Assembly: GCF_021391675.1 (NCBI RefSeq)
Contig: NZ_CP090095.1
Location: 3,787,501-3,851,500, forward strand
Origin: Neorhizobium galegae
GTDB taxonomy: Bacteria; Pseudomonadota; Alphaproteobacteria; Rhizobiales; Rhizobiaceae
Direction: 5' to 3'
Length of the DNA: 64,000 nucleotides
In this document: positions 52,437-62,900 of the stretch, piece after piece
How positions within the stretch are numbered: the first letter of the stretch is position 1
How the letters are laid out: every line of letters begins with the position of its first letter
The notes under the pieces: generated by a model
What the model saw: the letters and a program-made list of their open reading frames with translations, nothing else
Databases searched by the model: none
What the model was told of the DNA's origin: nothing
Position numbers and translations under genes: made by a program

Positions 52437-53249
52437 ATGGCCGCGCTTACCTTCGCGCTCAACCACATGGTTGCGCCACACATGCCGCTCGGCGCTTTTT
52501 TCGAGCTGGGCATATCGCTCCGTGTTCGGCAATTCGAAATCCGCAACGATCTTGCGGGTAATGCCATACTCGACGGGACTTCACCTGAGACGGTCCGCGA
52601 CCTGGCAAAGGCGCACGGAACCGAGATCATTTCGATCAATGCCCTGCAACGCTTCAACGAATGGACGCCGGAACGGGAAGCGGAAGCCAAGGAACTGGCC
52701 GCTTATGCCGCTGCCTGCGGCGCCAAAGCTCTGGTTCTCGTGCCCGTCAACGATGGAAGCGGCAGGCTGGAGGGAGAGCGTCAGGGGAATTTGCGCGTTG
52801 CGCTCAAGGCACTGAAACCTGTCCTGCAGGCCAATAACCTCATCGGCCTCGTGGAGCCGCTCGGTTTCCAGATCTGCTCGCTTCGCTCCAAGAAAGAAGC
52901 CGCGGAAGCGATTGCCGCGATCGATGGCAGCGAGAGCTTCAAGCTGGTTCATGACACTTTCCACCACGTGCTCGCTGGCGAGCCGGATATATTTCCGGAT
53001 TTAACGGGGCTGGTCCACATTTCAGGGGTCGATGATCAGGAAGTCAGCATCGACGCCATGCGCGATCCGCATCGGGTGATGGTGACGGCACGGGACCGGC
53101 TGGACAATGTCGGCCAAATCCGTGCGCTTATCGACGCTGGTTATCCCGGCCCGTTCTCGTTCGAACCGTTCGCGTCATCCGTTCACGCATCGAGCGATCC
53201 GCAAGCGATGATCCGCAACAGCATGGAGCTGATCCGGGACAGACTTTGA
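52437..53249 (+). CDS. Sugar phosphate isomerase/epimerase-like TIM-barrel protein (MocC/IolE-like)
   Basis: 270-residue AP endonuclease 2/xylose isomerase-like TIM barrel. Metal ligands of the family are probably Glu in IGLVEPLGF, Asp and His in KLVHDTFHH, His in GLVHISGVDD and Glu in FSFEPF. Start ATG 52437 follows GGGAGAACTC; a frame to 52377 was rejected. It is the first gene of a run with the importer. In the moc cluster, MocC is a protein of this fold, and IolE and IolH of inositol catabolism are too, so a cyclitol substrate is plausible. Exact reaction unknown. Confidence 0.82.
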   Translation: MAALTFALNHMVAPHMPLGAFFELGISLRVRQFEIRNDLAGNAILDGTSPETVRDLAKAHGTEIISINALQRFNEWTPEREAEAKELAAYAAACGAKALVLVPVNDGSGRLEGERQGNLRVALKALKPVLQANNLIGLVEPLGFQICSLRSKKEAAEAIAAIDGSESFKLVHDTFHHVLAGEPDIFPDLTGLVHISGVDDQEVSIDAMRDPHRVMVTARDRLDNVGQIRALIDAGYPGPFSFEPFASSVHASSDPQAMIRNSMELIRDRL

Positions 53250-53361
53250 CGTCTTCACCGATCCGGCGATGGTGACCGGACCGGTTCTTGAGATTGCCTT
53301 CGGGGAGGAGGCGACCGGCTTTTTGAGGTGTTCGCCGGGCACCGTTTCAGAGGAGGAAGAG

Positions 53362-54285
53362 ATGAAGACATTTTTGGCGAGTGCCGTGCTCGGCGTTCTG
53401 ATGGCATCGAGCGCCTATGCAGGCAATATTGGCGTGTCCATGGCCAATTCCGACACGTTCCTGACCGTTCTGCGCAAGGGTATCGAGAAGTCCGCGGCCG
53501 ATGCAAAACAGCCGGTCCAGATCGAAATCGCGGATGATGACGTTCAGAAGCAGCTTTCCCAGATCCAGAACTTCATCGCCTCGAAGGTCGATGCGATCAT
53601 CGTCAATGCCGTCGACACCACGGCAACGGCGCCGATGACGAAGCTGGCGAACGATGCCGGCATCCCGATCGTCTACGTCAACCGGATGCCGGCAGACGTG
53701 GACAAGCTTGGCCCAAAGGGGGCATTCGTCGCCTCCGACGAAGTTCAGTCCGGCACGCTGCAGACCAAGGAAGTATGTCGCATCCTGGGCGGCAAGGGCG
53801 ATATCCTTGTCATGGTCGGCGATCTTGCCAACCAAGCTGCCGTCCAGCGCACCAAGGACATCCACGACGTGATCGCGACGCCGGACTGCAAGGGCATCAA
53901 GATCCTCGACCAGCAGACCGCCGTGTGGGATCCGGTCAAGGCTCAGGACCTGATGACCAACTGGATCGCGGCCGGTCACAAGCCGGTAGCTGTCATCGCC
54001 AACAACGATAACATGGCAATTGGTGCGATCAACGCCATGAAATCTGCCGGCTGGAATATGAAGGATGTGGTCGTTGCCGGCATCGATGCCACCCAGGAAG
54101 CACTCGCCTACATGAAGGCGGGCAATCTGGATGTATCCGTCTTCCAGGATGCCTTCGGTCAGGGCTCGGGTGCGGTCGCCGCTGCCATAAAGCTCGCCAA
54201 GGGTGAGAAAGTGGACGCCAAGGTCTGGATCCCGTTCCAGCTCGTGACGCCTGAAAACATGGCCAAGTTCACAACGAAGAATTGA
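53362..54285 (+). CDS. Sugar/cyclitol ABC transporter binding protein (ribose/rhizopine type, MocB-like)
   Basis: 307-residue periplasmic binding protein of the ribose/galactose family with a Sec signal peptide cleaved near SAYAGNI. DTTATAPMTKLANDAGIPIVYVNR, NQAAVQRTKDIHD and AGIDATQEALAYMKAG are typical. In rhizobia this type includes inositol- and rhizopine-binding proteins (MocB); the match here is by general features. ATG 53362 follows GAGGAAGAG. A perfect 28-base palindrome follows the stop and could stabilise this message for higher expression than the ATPase gene. Confidence 0.92.
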   Translation: MKTFLASAVLGVLMASSAYAGNIGVSMANSDTFLTVLRKGIEKSAADAKQPVQIEIADDDVQKQLSQIQNFIASKVDAIIVNAVDTTATAPMTKLANDAGIPIVYVNRMPADVDKLGPKGAFVASDEVQSGTLQTKEVCRILGGKGDILVMVGDLANQAAVQRTKDIHDVIATPDCKGIKILDQQTAVWDPVKAQDLMTNWIAAGHKPVAVIANNDNMAIGAINAMKSAGWNMKDVVVAGIDATQEALAYMKAGNLDVSVFQDAFGQGSGAVAAAIKLAKGEKVDAKVWIPFQLVTPENMAKFTTKN

Positions 54286-54298
54286 CCGGAGACGGGCC

Positions 54299-54326
54299 GA
54301 TCCGCTGCCTTGCAAGGCAGCGGATC
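54299..54326. repeat. Perfect 28-base palindrome between binding-protein and ATPase genes
   Basis: Positions 54299-54312 (GATCCGCTGCCTTG) are exactly complementary to 54313-54326. The RNA can form a hairpin of 12 or so pairs with a short loop, without a following U-tract. It lies 13 bases after the binding-protein stop and ends 22 bases before the ATPase start. Such intercistronic hairpins commonly protect the binding-protein message from 3' decay. Confidence 0.85.
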
Positions 54327-54348
54327 ACTCTCGTGGAGGAGGACGACC

Positions 54349-55902
54349 ATGTCGGCTGAACGCATCATCAGTCCGCAGACCATGGAAGCTGTTCGCAGGA
54401 GCGGCGCTGTCCCGGGCAGCAAATATCTTCTGGAAGTGGAGGACGTGCGCAAGGAGTTTCCAGGTGTCGTTGCTCTGGACAATGTGCAGCTGAAGCTGAA
54501 ACGCGGGACGGTACATGCCCTCATGGGCGAGAACGGCGCCGGCAAGTCCACGCTGATGAAGATCCTCGCCGGCATCTACACGCCCGACAGCGGCTCATTC
54601 AAACTGCGTGGCGTCGACATCCGCCTCAAGAACCCGCTCGACGCGCTCCAGAACGGAATCGCGATGATCCATCAGGAACTGAATCTGATGGCGCCCATGA
54701 CCGTGTCGGAAAACATCTGGATCGGTCGCGAGCCGCTCAGGCGTTTTGGTATCGTGGACCATGCCGAAATGAACCGTCGAACGGACGCGCTGTTTGAGCG
54801 CCTCGGGATCGAGATCGATCCAGAAATCAAGGTCGGCAAGCTCAGCGTGGCCAACCGCCAGATGGTCGAGATCGCCAAGGCCGTATCCTTCGATTCCGAT
54901 GTCCTCATCATGGACGAACCGACATCGGCCCTCACCGAGAGGGAGGTGAACCACCTCTTCCGGATCATCCGCTCCCTTCGCGAGGAAGGAAAGGGCATCA
55001 TCTACATCACGCACAAGATGAACGAACTCTTCGAGATCGCTGACGAGTTCTCCGTCTTTCGCGACGGCAAGTACGTTGCAACCTGCAATTCCTCGGAGGT
55101 GACCCGCGAAGACATCATCCGCATGATGGTCGGGCGCGAGATCACTCAGATGTTCCCAAAAGAACCGGCGCAGATCGGCGACGTCGTGCTGTCGGTAAAA
55201 GGGCTGACGCTGAACGGCGTCTTCCGCGACGTGTCCTTCGATCTCCGGGCCGGCGAGATCCTCGGATTTGCCGGCCTCGTCGGCTCGGGCCGGTCCAACG
55301 TCGCGGAGACAATCTTCGGCGTGACGCCTGCCAATTCCGGGACGATCGAGCTCTTCGGCAGGCAATTGACCGTCTCCTCGCCGTCTGTCGCCATGGCGCA
55401 TGGCGTGGCGTTTCTGACGGAGGATCGAAAGGAGACCGGCTGTTTCCTGCTGCTCGACATCCAGGAAAACGCGCAGATGGCGGTGCTGCAACAGCGCTAT
55501 GTGCAGCTCGGTTTCGTACAGCAGGACAAGCTGCGGAAGGCGGCCGCCGACATGGCCAACCGCCTCAGGGTCCGCACGCCCGACATGCGGGAGCCGATCA
55601 TCAACCTGTCGGGTGGCAACCAGCAGAAGGTGCTGATCTGTCGCTGGCTGATGACCGATCCGAAGATCCTGATCCTCGACGAACCCACCCGCGGCATAGA
55701 TGTCGGCGCCAAGGCCGAAATCCACCGGCTGATCTCGCAGCTCGCGGGCCAAGGTGTGGCGATCATCATGATCTCGTCGGAGATGCCGGAGGTGCTCGGC
55801 ATGAGCGATCGCATCGTCGTGCTGCATGAGGGGCGGGTCACAGGCATCCTGGACAGGGCCGAAGCCGATCAAGTCAAGATAATGGAGCTGGCGTCGCGCT
55901 GA
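54349..55902 (+). CDS. Sugar/cyclitol ABC transporter ATPase, RbsA/MglA type
   Basis: 517-residue protein with two ABC domains. The first has Walker [15 protein letters not shown], Walker [12 protein letters not shown] and ITHKMNE. The second has the usual altered Walker A ([12 protein letters not shown]), [10 protein letters not shown] and LSGGNQQKV. The N-terminal extension of about 25 residues is unusual in length. ATG 54349 follows GGAGGAGGACGACC. It energises the binding protein at 53362 and permease at 55924. Confidence 0.94.
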   Translation: MSAERIISPQTMEAVRRSGAVPGSKYLLEVEDVRKEFPGVVALDNVQLKLKRGTVHALMGENGAGKSTLMKILAGIYTPDSGSFKLRGVDIRLKNPLDALQNGIAMIHQELNLMAPMTVSENIWIGREPLRRFGIVDHAEMNRRTDALFERLGIEIDPEIKVGKLSVANRQMVEIAKAVSFDSDVLIMDEPTSALTEREVNHLFRIIRSLREEGKGIIYITHKMNELFEIADEFSVFRDGKYVATCNSSEVTREDIIRMMVGREITQMFPKEPAQIGDVVLSVKGLTLNGVFRDVSFDLRAGEILGFAGLVGSGRSNVAETIFGVTPANSGTIELFGRQLTVSSPSVAMAHGVAFLTEDRKETGCFLLLDIQENAQMAVLQQRYVQLGFVQQDKLRKAAADMANRLRVRTPDMREPIINLSGGNQQKVLICRWLMTDPKILILDEPTRGIDVGAKAEIHRLISQLAGQGVAIIMISSEMPEVLGMSDRIVVLHEGRVTGILDRAEADQVKIMELASR

Positions 55903-55923
55903 CGACACAGCCGGGAGGATATC

Positions 55924-57006
55924 ATGTCTGATGCCATCAACGAACTGGGGGAGACCTCCAAGACAGGCTTGAAGAAGGTTCGGCGACTTCCGCCGGAATT
56001 CTCGATCCTCGCCGTCTTGATCGGGATCGCCCTTATCTTCGAAGTGATCGGCTGGTACGTCGTGGGCGAAAGCTTTCTGGCGAACAAGCAGCGCCTGTCC
56101 ATCATCGTCCTGCAGGTCGCTGTCACGGGGATCATCGCCGTCGGCGTAACGCAGGTCATCATCACCGGTGGTGTCGATCTCTCGTCCGGCTCCATGGTCG
56201 GGTTTATCGCCATGGTGGCTGCGAGCTTCGCCCAGACCTCGCTGAATGCCCGCGCCGTCTTCCTGCAACCCGAATACGCGGCTTTCGGCCTGGACTGGTT
56301 CATCGATTCAAGCCCGTTCTGGCCGCTTCTGGTCGGCGTGCTGCTCGGCGCATTCCTGGGTTTTCTGAACGGCCTTCTCATCGCCAAGACGGGCATTCCA
56401 CCCTTCATTGCCACTCTTGGCATGATGGTTTCAGTCCGCGGCCTGGCCAAATGGTATACCGAAGGCCAGCCCGTCGCTTTGCTCAATGAAAACTTCGCCT
56501 GGCTCGGCCAGAGCTTCAATCTCTGGGGCTTTCCCGTCCCGCGAACGGTCATCGTCTTCTTCGTCGTGGCGATCATCTTCCACATCGCATTGTCCTATAC
56601 CCGCTACGGCAAGTTCACCTATGCCATCGGGGCCAACAGCCAGGCTGCACGCGTCTCGGGGATCGATATCGGCAAGCACCTGATCAAGGTCTATGCGGTC
56701 GCCGGCCTTCTCTCCGGCCTCGCCGGCGTTATGCTCGCTGCCCGCGCCCAGTCCGGCCAGCCGAACATGGGCGTCTCCTTCGAACTCGACGCCATCGCGG
56801 CCGCCGTCATCGGCGGCGCTTCGCTCTCCGGCGGGGTGGGCCGGATCACCGGGACGGTAATCGGTACGATTATTCTCGGTGTGGTGACCTCTGGCTTCAC
56901 CTTCCTCAAGGTCGGCGCCTATTACCAGGAGATCGTCAAGGGCGCGATCATCGTCGCGGCAGTCGTCATTGACGTGCACCGCCAACGCAAGAAATCCCGC
57001 GCCTGA
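55924..57006 (+). CDS. Sugar/cyclitol ABC transporter permease, RbsC type
   Basis: 360-residue permease with about eight to ten helices. GGVDLSSGSMVGFIAMVAA, IATLGMMVSVRGLAKW and YAIGANSQAARVSGID are RbsC-family motifs. A longer periplasmic loop (about residues 108-130, LNARAVFLQPEYAAFGLDWF) distinguishes it from plain ribose permeases and is like inositol/rhizopine-type relatives. ATG 55924 follows GGGAGGATATC, 21 bases after the ATPase stop. Confidence 0.93.
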   Translation: MSDAINELGETSKTGLKKVRRLPPEFSILAVLIGIALIFEVIGWYVVGESFLANKQRLSIIVLQVAVTGIIAVGVTQVIITGGVDLSSGSMVGFIAMVAASFAQTSLNARAVFLQPEYAAFGLDWFIDSSPFWPLLVGVLLGAFLGFLNGLLIAKTGIPPFIATLGMMVSVRGLAKWYTEGQPVALLNENFAWLGQSFNLWGFPVPRTVIVFFVVAIIFHIALSYTRYGKFTYAIGANSQAARVSGIDIGKHLIKVYAVAGLLSGLAGVMLAARAQSGQPNMGVSFELDAIAAAVIGGASLSGGVGRITGTVIGTIILGVVTSGFTFLKVGAYYQEIVKGAIIVAAVVIDVHRQRKKSRA

Positions 57007-57120
57007 AAAACCTCCCCAGGCGCCGGGGCGGTGCTGGTTCCGAGCAACCTGCACCACCTCCCCCTATGCACCCGTCTTACAATTGAGATGACGCCGTCAC
57101 AGGCCATTCACGAGATGACC

Positions 57121-58005
57121 ATGAAGACCTATGTTTTGACCATTTCCTGTCAGTCGACCCGCGGCATCGTCGCTGCAGTCTCCGGCTATCTCGCCGATCA
57201 GGGCTGCAACATCGTGGATTCATCCCAGTTCGACGACCTCGGCACCTGTCGGTTCTTCATGCGCGTCTCCTTCATCTCCGAGGAAGAGGCCAATGAAGCG
57301 ACGCTCGCACAGGGCTTCCCCGCTATCGCCGAGCGTTTCGGCATGAACTGGAGCCTGCATGATGCCGCCAAGCGGGAGAAGGTCCTGCTGATGGTATCGC
57401 GCTTCGGCCATTGCCTGAACGACCTGCTCTACCGCTGGAAGATCGGCGCACTGCCGATCGAGATCGTCGGCGTCGTCTCCAACCACTTCGACTACCAGAA
57501 GGTCGTGGTCAATCACGACATCCCCTTCCATCATATTCCGGTGACCGAGGCCAACAAGCCTGAGGCCGAAGCGCGCATCATGGACCTCGTCAGACAGACC
57601 GGCACCGAACTCATCGTGCTGGCCCGCTACATGCAGATCCTGTCCGATCAGATGTGCCAGAAGATGTCCGGCCGGATCATCAACATCCACCATTCCTTCC
57701 TGCCGTCGTTCAAGGGAGCCAATCCCTACAAGCAGGCTTTCGAACGCGGCGTGAAGCTGATCGGCGCGACGGCCCATTACGTCACCGCCGATCTCGACGA
57801 AGGCCCGATCATCGAGCAGGACACGGTGCGCGTCACCCATGCGCAGTCTCCGGAAGACTATGTCTCTCTCGGCCGCGACGTCGAAAGCCAGGTGCTGGCG
57901 CGCGCCATCCACGCCCATATCCATCACCGCACCTTCATCAACGGACATCGCACCGTCGTTTTCCCGGCAAGCCCGGGTTCCTATGCCTCCGAGCGCATGG
58001 GGTAA
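57121..58005 (+). CDS. purU: Formyltetrahydrofolate deformylase
   Basis: 294 residues. An N-terminal ACT domain (about 1-75, QSTRGIVAAVSGYLADQGCNIV) is followed by a formyltransferase-like domain with the catalytic Asn-His-Asp set in INIHHSFLPSFKG, GATAHYVT and DLDEGPII. It hydrolyses 10-formyl-THF to formate and THF. ATG 57121 has only a weak ribosome-binding site; ATG 57115 is an alternative. It follows the permease by 114 bases. PurU commonly accompanies demethylation pathways, where it disposes of C1 units released as formaldehyde via THF, which fits the MocDEF-like oxygenase nearby. Confidence 0.95.
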   Translation: MKTYVLTISCQSTRGIVAAVSGYLADQGCNIVDSSQFDDLGTCRFFMRVSFISEEEANEATLAQGFPAIAERFGMNWSLHDAAKREKVLLMVSRFGHCLNDLLYRWKIGALPIEIVGVVSNHFDYQKVVVNHDIPFHHIPVTEANKPEAEARIMDLVRQTGTELIVLARYMQILSDQMCQKMSGRIINIHHSFLPSFKGANPYKQAFERGVKLIGATAHYVTADLDEGPIIEQDTVRVTHAQSPEDYVSLGRDVESQVLARAIHAHIHHRTFINGHRTVVFPASPGSYASERMG

Positions 58006-58196
58006 ACATGACATTGTCATCGAGACAAAGACCACCGCTGCTGCCGTGATCGAAGCGGAAACCTCGGCAGTCACAAGGCCTATGGCTTCCGGCGAACCCG
58101 CGTCGATCGACGGAGGATGGTTCTGCAAAGTTTGAGTTGACCGTTTTCGATGGCGAGACGACAGTTGCAACCTGCAGCAAGGCAGGAGGAAAAACG

Positions 58197-58502
58197 ATGG
58201 ACGAGACAGATCGCTGGCGCCATATGGCAAGCGCACCGAAGGATGGTAGTCGGATCTTGGTCACCATCCGGCCGTCTGAACAGGGGCCGGCAGAAGTTGA
58301 TCTCGCGTATTGGTCGAATGGCGATCAGTTCGGTGGAGAAGGCTGGCGCGCCTCTGATTCCTCCCCCGGCCACATCATCGAATATGCCGAGCCGGAATTG
58401 AAGTGTTGGATGCCGATGCCCTCGGCCAGCCTCAATCGCCTTTCGCTGCCCTCACCCTGGGAAGGCCGCGACACACAGCAGTTCGACGGGTCAGGGATTT
58501 AG
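58197..58502 (+). CDS. Small hypothetical protein, DUF551-like
   Basis: 101-residue soluble protein: DRWRHMASAPKDGSRILVTI, then LAYWSNG and EPELKCWMPMP. The W-x2-M-x-SAPKDG and final W-x-P-x-P pattern fits DUF551-type short proteins, common in rhizobia and phages. ATG 58197 follows AGGAGG. Function unknown. It stands alone between purU and the convergent hydrolase gene; codon use is slightly less biased than in neighbours. Confidence 0.6.
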   Translation: MDETDRWRHMASAPKDGSRILVTIRPSEQGPAEVDLAYWSNGDQFGGEGWRASDSSPGHIIEYAEPELKCWMPMPSASLNRLSLPSPWEGRDTQQFDGSGI

Positions 58503-58765
58503 GAAATCCCGCCGAATGACAACCTCTTGTCGAAGGTGACATACGATGCGGACTTAGTCCCGTCGGCTGGCGACTTCTTGATTTGCTCCGGCGATGAGAC
58601 GGCCGACTTTCCGCAAGACGGCTTGCTTGTTGGCTTGCGATCCCGGGTTATACAGGTGCTTTCGATAAATCTGGATGCAGCGCATCCGATGGGGGTTCCG
58701 TGCACCGGCAGGGCGCGACTATGGTCCGGGTGGCCAGCACTCTCGCGTGGGAGCCTTCCCAACAG

Positions 58766-59899
58766 TCAACGCCCCACAATTTGCCCGGCCAGCCTGAAAG
58801 GACTTGCGGCAGCCGCGCCCGCCGCATCGAAAACCAGCACCCCAACGTCTCCGCTGCTTCGCGCACGCGCTTCCGCCTTGACAAGCTCGCCACCAAACCG
58901 GGCAAGCGCAGCATAGCGATCGTGACCAAGACCGTCGGATGAACTGAGGGACGATATGTCGATGACGCTGACATGGGCGGCCTTTATTTCACTGCGAACC
59001 AGGGGATCATCGATATCAATGCGGCCGACGCGTGGACGTTCGCCGCCAAGGATGCTGGACACCGCCAGAGCTCGGTCGTTTTTTGACACGAGCAACGCAA
59101 TCGGGTTCCGCAGCATGCCGATGTCACGCAACTGGGACCTGAACACGTCGACGTCTATGTCCGGCGCAGCGAGAATGATCTGCAGCTTGCCGACGACGTC
59201 GTCACGCCCTTGAAGCTTCAGCTGCCTTGCCGCCTCCATGGACAAGAAACCGCCCATGCTATGCCCGAACAGCACGACGCGCTTGATCTTCGGAGTTTCG
59301 GCCAGCGCCTTCAAGACGCTTTCGAGTTCGCTTCTGGAATAAAGAGCTGCGTCTCGGTCAGTGACATACCCGGTCACGCTTGCCGCGGAAGGCCAGGAAA
59401 ACAGGATCGGTGGGCTGAGCGTTTTGGCGTCCGCTGCCATCTGCGCAGCCCTGAACAGCGCCTCCTGATAGTTGGTGTTGTAGCCGTGGACGAAGACCGC
59501 CACGGTCCCGTCGAAGTTTGCCGAACGGGTCGCGTCGTCGATCCAGGATTTGCGTGTCAGTTGATCGCGACTGGTCACGACGAACTGGCGGCGCGGATCC
59601 GGCCTTCCCGACGGATAGATGATGGTGCTTCCCTTACGATCGCTGGGAATTGAAAAGGCGTACCGTTCGTAGGTCAGGTCGCTGGCCCATTGGCTTCCAA
59701 AACCGCCGTCTTCCTTGACCTTGTTGCGGTTGGTGACAGAAAGCAGGGTGACCTTCTCGCTTTCGACCTGCTGGATCGCCGCGGGCTGAAGCACCTCGGC
59801 TGATGGGCGGGAGGCGCATCCGGTCAGGCTGACCATGACGGCAAGAACGACAAGGCTGTAGCGTGCCCTGCAAGCATAGATCGAGAGGAAGAAGTGCAT
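58766..59899 (-). CDS. DUF900 alpha/beta-hydrolase lipoprotein
   Basis: 377 residues. The signal sequence ends in a lipobox (VMVSLTGCAS), so it is probably a lipoprotein. The hydrolase fold has the oxyanion turn VFVHGYNTNY near residue 137, the nucleophile in GHSMGG and Asp in ILAAPDIDVDVF. These are features of the DUF900 family, whose members have unproven esterase or lipase roles. ATG 59899 was chosen although its ribosome-binding site is weak; the TTG at 59938 lies in a terminator hairpin. It follows the RND operon but is separated from it by that hairpin. Confidence 0.78.
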   Translation of the reverse strand: MHFFLSIYACRARYSLVVLAVMVSLTGCASRPSAEVLQPAAIQQVESEKVTLLSVTNRNKVKEDGGFGSQWASDLTYERYAFSIPSDRKGSTIIYPSGRPDPRRQFVVTSRDQLTRKSWIDDATRSANFDGTVAVFVHGYNTNYQEALFRAAQMAADAKTLSPPILFSWPSAASVTGYVTDRDAALYSRSELESVLKALAETPKIKRVVLFGHSMGGFLSMEAARQLKLQGRDDVVGKLQIILAAPDIDVDVFRSQLRDIGMLRNPIALLVSKNDRALAVSSILGGERPRVGRIDIDDPLVRSEIKAAHVSVIDISSLSSSDGLGHDRYAALARFGGELVKAEARARSSGDVGVLVFDAAGAAAASPFRLAGQIVGR

Positions 59900-59920
59900 C
59901 GACGTGCCCTGAATCTGGAG

Positions 59921-59946
59921 AAAGAAGGGCGCTCGCAAGCGCCCTT
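59921..59946 (-). terminator. Terminator hairpin after the RND efflux operon
   Basis: On the minus strand AAGGGCGCT-TGCG-AGCGCCCTT forms a perfect nine-base stem followed by CTTTCT. It begins eight bases after the RND stop. The T-tract is short, so termination may be partial and allow read-through into the DUF900 gene. Confidence 0.65.
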
Positions 59947-59953
59947 TCGTGGA

Positions 59954-62900
59954 TCAAGCCTGTGCAGCTTCCGGGGAGATATTCGGCTCTTCGCGCGGTA
60001 TCCGGAACCAGGCCACATAAAGGGCCGGCAGGAAGAGAAGCGTCAGCACCGTACCGACTACGATCCCGCCCATCATGGCATAGGCCATTGGTCCCCAGAA
60101 GACTTCCCGGGAGATGGGGATGAGGGCGAGCGTCGCGGCCGCCGCGGTCAGCAAGATCGGGCGCATGCGGTGTTCCGTCGCCTCGACCACCGCACGCCAC
60201 GGCGGCATTCCCTCGCTGCGCAGATGTTCGATCTGGACCACGAGGATGACCGAATTGCGGATCAGGATGCCGATCAGTGCGAGCACCCCGAGGATCGCGA
60301 CGAAGCCCATCGGAGCGTTGCTGAGAAGAAGTGCCGCCACGACGCCGATAAGAGCAAGGGGAGCGACCGCGAAAACCAGGAACAGGCGGCTGAAGCTCTG
60401 GAGCTGGATCATCAGGATCGTCGCCATGGCGAACAGCATGAGCGGGGCGACTGCGGCGATCGGCCCCTGCGCATCGGCGCTCGATTCCACCGAGCCCCCG
60501 ACCTCAACCTTGTATCCCGCAGGAAGGGTTTTCGTGAACTTTTCGACCTCGGGCTTGAGCTGTTCCACGATTGTAGCGGGCTGCGTCGACCCGGTGACCG
60601 CGGCCTTCACTGTGACCGTAGGGATCCGGTCCCTTCGCGCGATCATGGGCTGTTCGAGCTCGTAGCGGAACTTGGCAACTGCGGAAAGCGGGACGGACTT
60701 GCCATTCGATCCGGGAAGCTGAAGGTCTCGCAGCGTTTCGATCGAACCTCGCTCGGCGTCCTGCGCCCTGCCGATCACGTTGATCAGGTAGATGCTGTCG
60801 CGGATCTGCGTTGCCGAAGACCCTTCGACAATGCTGTTGAGCACGTTCGCGATATCCTCCGAGGAGACGCCAAGCTGGCGAGCCTTGTCCTGGAGCACAT
60901 CCACCTTCACGACGCGCGAAGGCTCATTCCAGTCATAGGTCATGTTGGCGATAAGAGGATGCCGGTTGACGATAGCTCCAAAGCGATGCGACAGCTCGCG
61001 CACCGTCTGGATGTCCGGGCCGCTGACGCGGTACTGGACTGGCTTGCCCACCGGCGGACCGATATCCAGGAGTTTGACGAAAGCGTCGGTACCGGGAAAG
61101 GTCTTTGCGACATAGGCCTGCAAGTCTGCGCGCAGCCTATCCCGGGCTTCGAGGTCCTTGGCGACGATGACGATCTGCCCGAACCAGGCAGCTGGGGTCT
61201 GCACGTCGTAGGACAGGATGAAACGCGGCGCCCCTTCCCCGACATGTGTGGCCCAATGGTCGACATCGGGGTTGCCGACGAGTTTCTCCTGTTCGAACTG
61301 CGTCATCTGGCGGTTCGTTTCCGCTATCGTGCTGTTTTGCGGCATGCTCCAGTCGACGATCAGTTCAACGCGGTCGGACGCCGGGAAGAACTGCTGCTGC
61401 ACGAGACCAAGACCGCCAAGCGAGAGACCGAAAGCAGCAATGGTGGCGGTGATCGTGACCCAGCGCCAACGCATGGCAGCGGCCAGGAGCCAGGCAAATC
61501 CCCGCGCGGCGCGTCCCTTGCGCTCGTGGTGGGACTTCATCGTCTTCGGCAGGATCGCCACGCCCAGCAATGGCGTGAAGAGGACGGCCACAACCCAGGA
61601 AACCACGAGCGAAACTGCAATCACCACGAACAGGGTAAAGGTGAATTCGCCCGCCGCGCTGTTGTTGAGGCCGATCGGGATAAAACCGGCGACGGTGACA
61701 AGCGTGCCCGTCAGCATCGGAAAGGCGGTCGACGTATAGACATAGGTGGCGGCCTTGCGCAGATCGTCGCCTGACTCGAGGCGCGCCACCATCATCTCGA
61801 CGGCGATCATGGCATCGTCGACGAGGAGCCCCAACGCGATGATCAAGGCGCCAAGCGAAATGCGCTGCAGCGAGATGCCGCTATATTCCATGACGACGAA
61901 CGTGATCGCCAGGACAAGCGGGATCGAGATCGCGACCACCAGCCCGGCGCGCAGTCCGAGGCTGATGAAGCTGATCGCCAAGACGATAGCGATTGCCTCA
62001 AACAACGCTTTCGTAAAACCGGACACGGCTTCTTCCACGACAGCCGGCTGGTCGGAAACCCGCTCCACGTTCACGCCGATCGGAAGATCGGCCACGACGC
62101 GCTTCATTTCCTCGTCCAGCGCATGGCCGAAGTTTGTCAGATTGGCACCCGTCGTCATCCCGATTGCCAGGCCTATCGCGGGTTGTCCGTTGAAGCGGAA
62201 GAGCGAGGACGGCGGGTCGACATACCCTCGCTTGATCGTCGCGACGTCGGTGAGCGGGAAAAAGCGATCATTCACCCTGAGATTGATGGCCCGCAAACTC
62301 TCTTCGGTCGTAAACTGGCCACCGACGCGCAACGCGATCCGCTCGGGTCCCGCATCCACGAAGCCGGACTGCGCTACCGCATTCTGGGCTTGAAGCGTTT
62401 CGATAACGGCCTGGCGGTCGATGCCGAGCGCCGCGATCTTGCGGGTCGAAAATTCAAGATAGACGGCTTCGTCCTGTGCCCCGATAACGTCGATCTTGCC
62501 GGCATTCGGAACCGTCAGCAGCTTCGCTCTCGCGTCCTCCACCAGGTCGCGGAGTTGGCGCTGCGTCAGGCCGTCGGATTTGAAGGCGTAGATGTTGCCA
62601 TAGACGTCGCCGAAAGTGTCATTGAAGAATGGGCCGACGACGCCACTGGGAAATTCGCCCTTGATGTCGTTGATCATGTTGCGGACGCGAAGCCAGTTTC
62701 CCGTCACGTCCCTTGCTTTGGTGGTCGCAAGCAATTCGACGTAGACCGTAGTCTGCCCGGCGACCGTTTCGCTTCGCGTGTAGTCCAGCGCGTCAAGTTC
62801 CTCCAGCTTCTTCTCGATCCTGTCCGTCACCTGACGGGTCATTTCTTCAGCGGACGCACCCGGCCACTGCGCATTGATGATCATCGTCTTGATGGTAAAC

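Noticed and set aside
57007..57120. Possible terminator hairpin CCCCAGGCGCCGGGG between permease and purU
   Set aside because: Short stem without a T-tract, so not listed as a terminator; purU may still be cotranscribed with the importer.
58527..58916. 129-residue plus-strand open frame between the DUF551-like and DUF900 genes
   Set aside because: No ribosome-binding site, and its second half is opposite the DUF900 gene; nothing recognised in 58503-58765.
59894..61774. 626-residue plus-strand open frame opposite the RND gene
   Set aside because: Shadow frame; the minus strand encodes an unmistakable RND pump.
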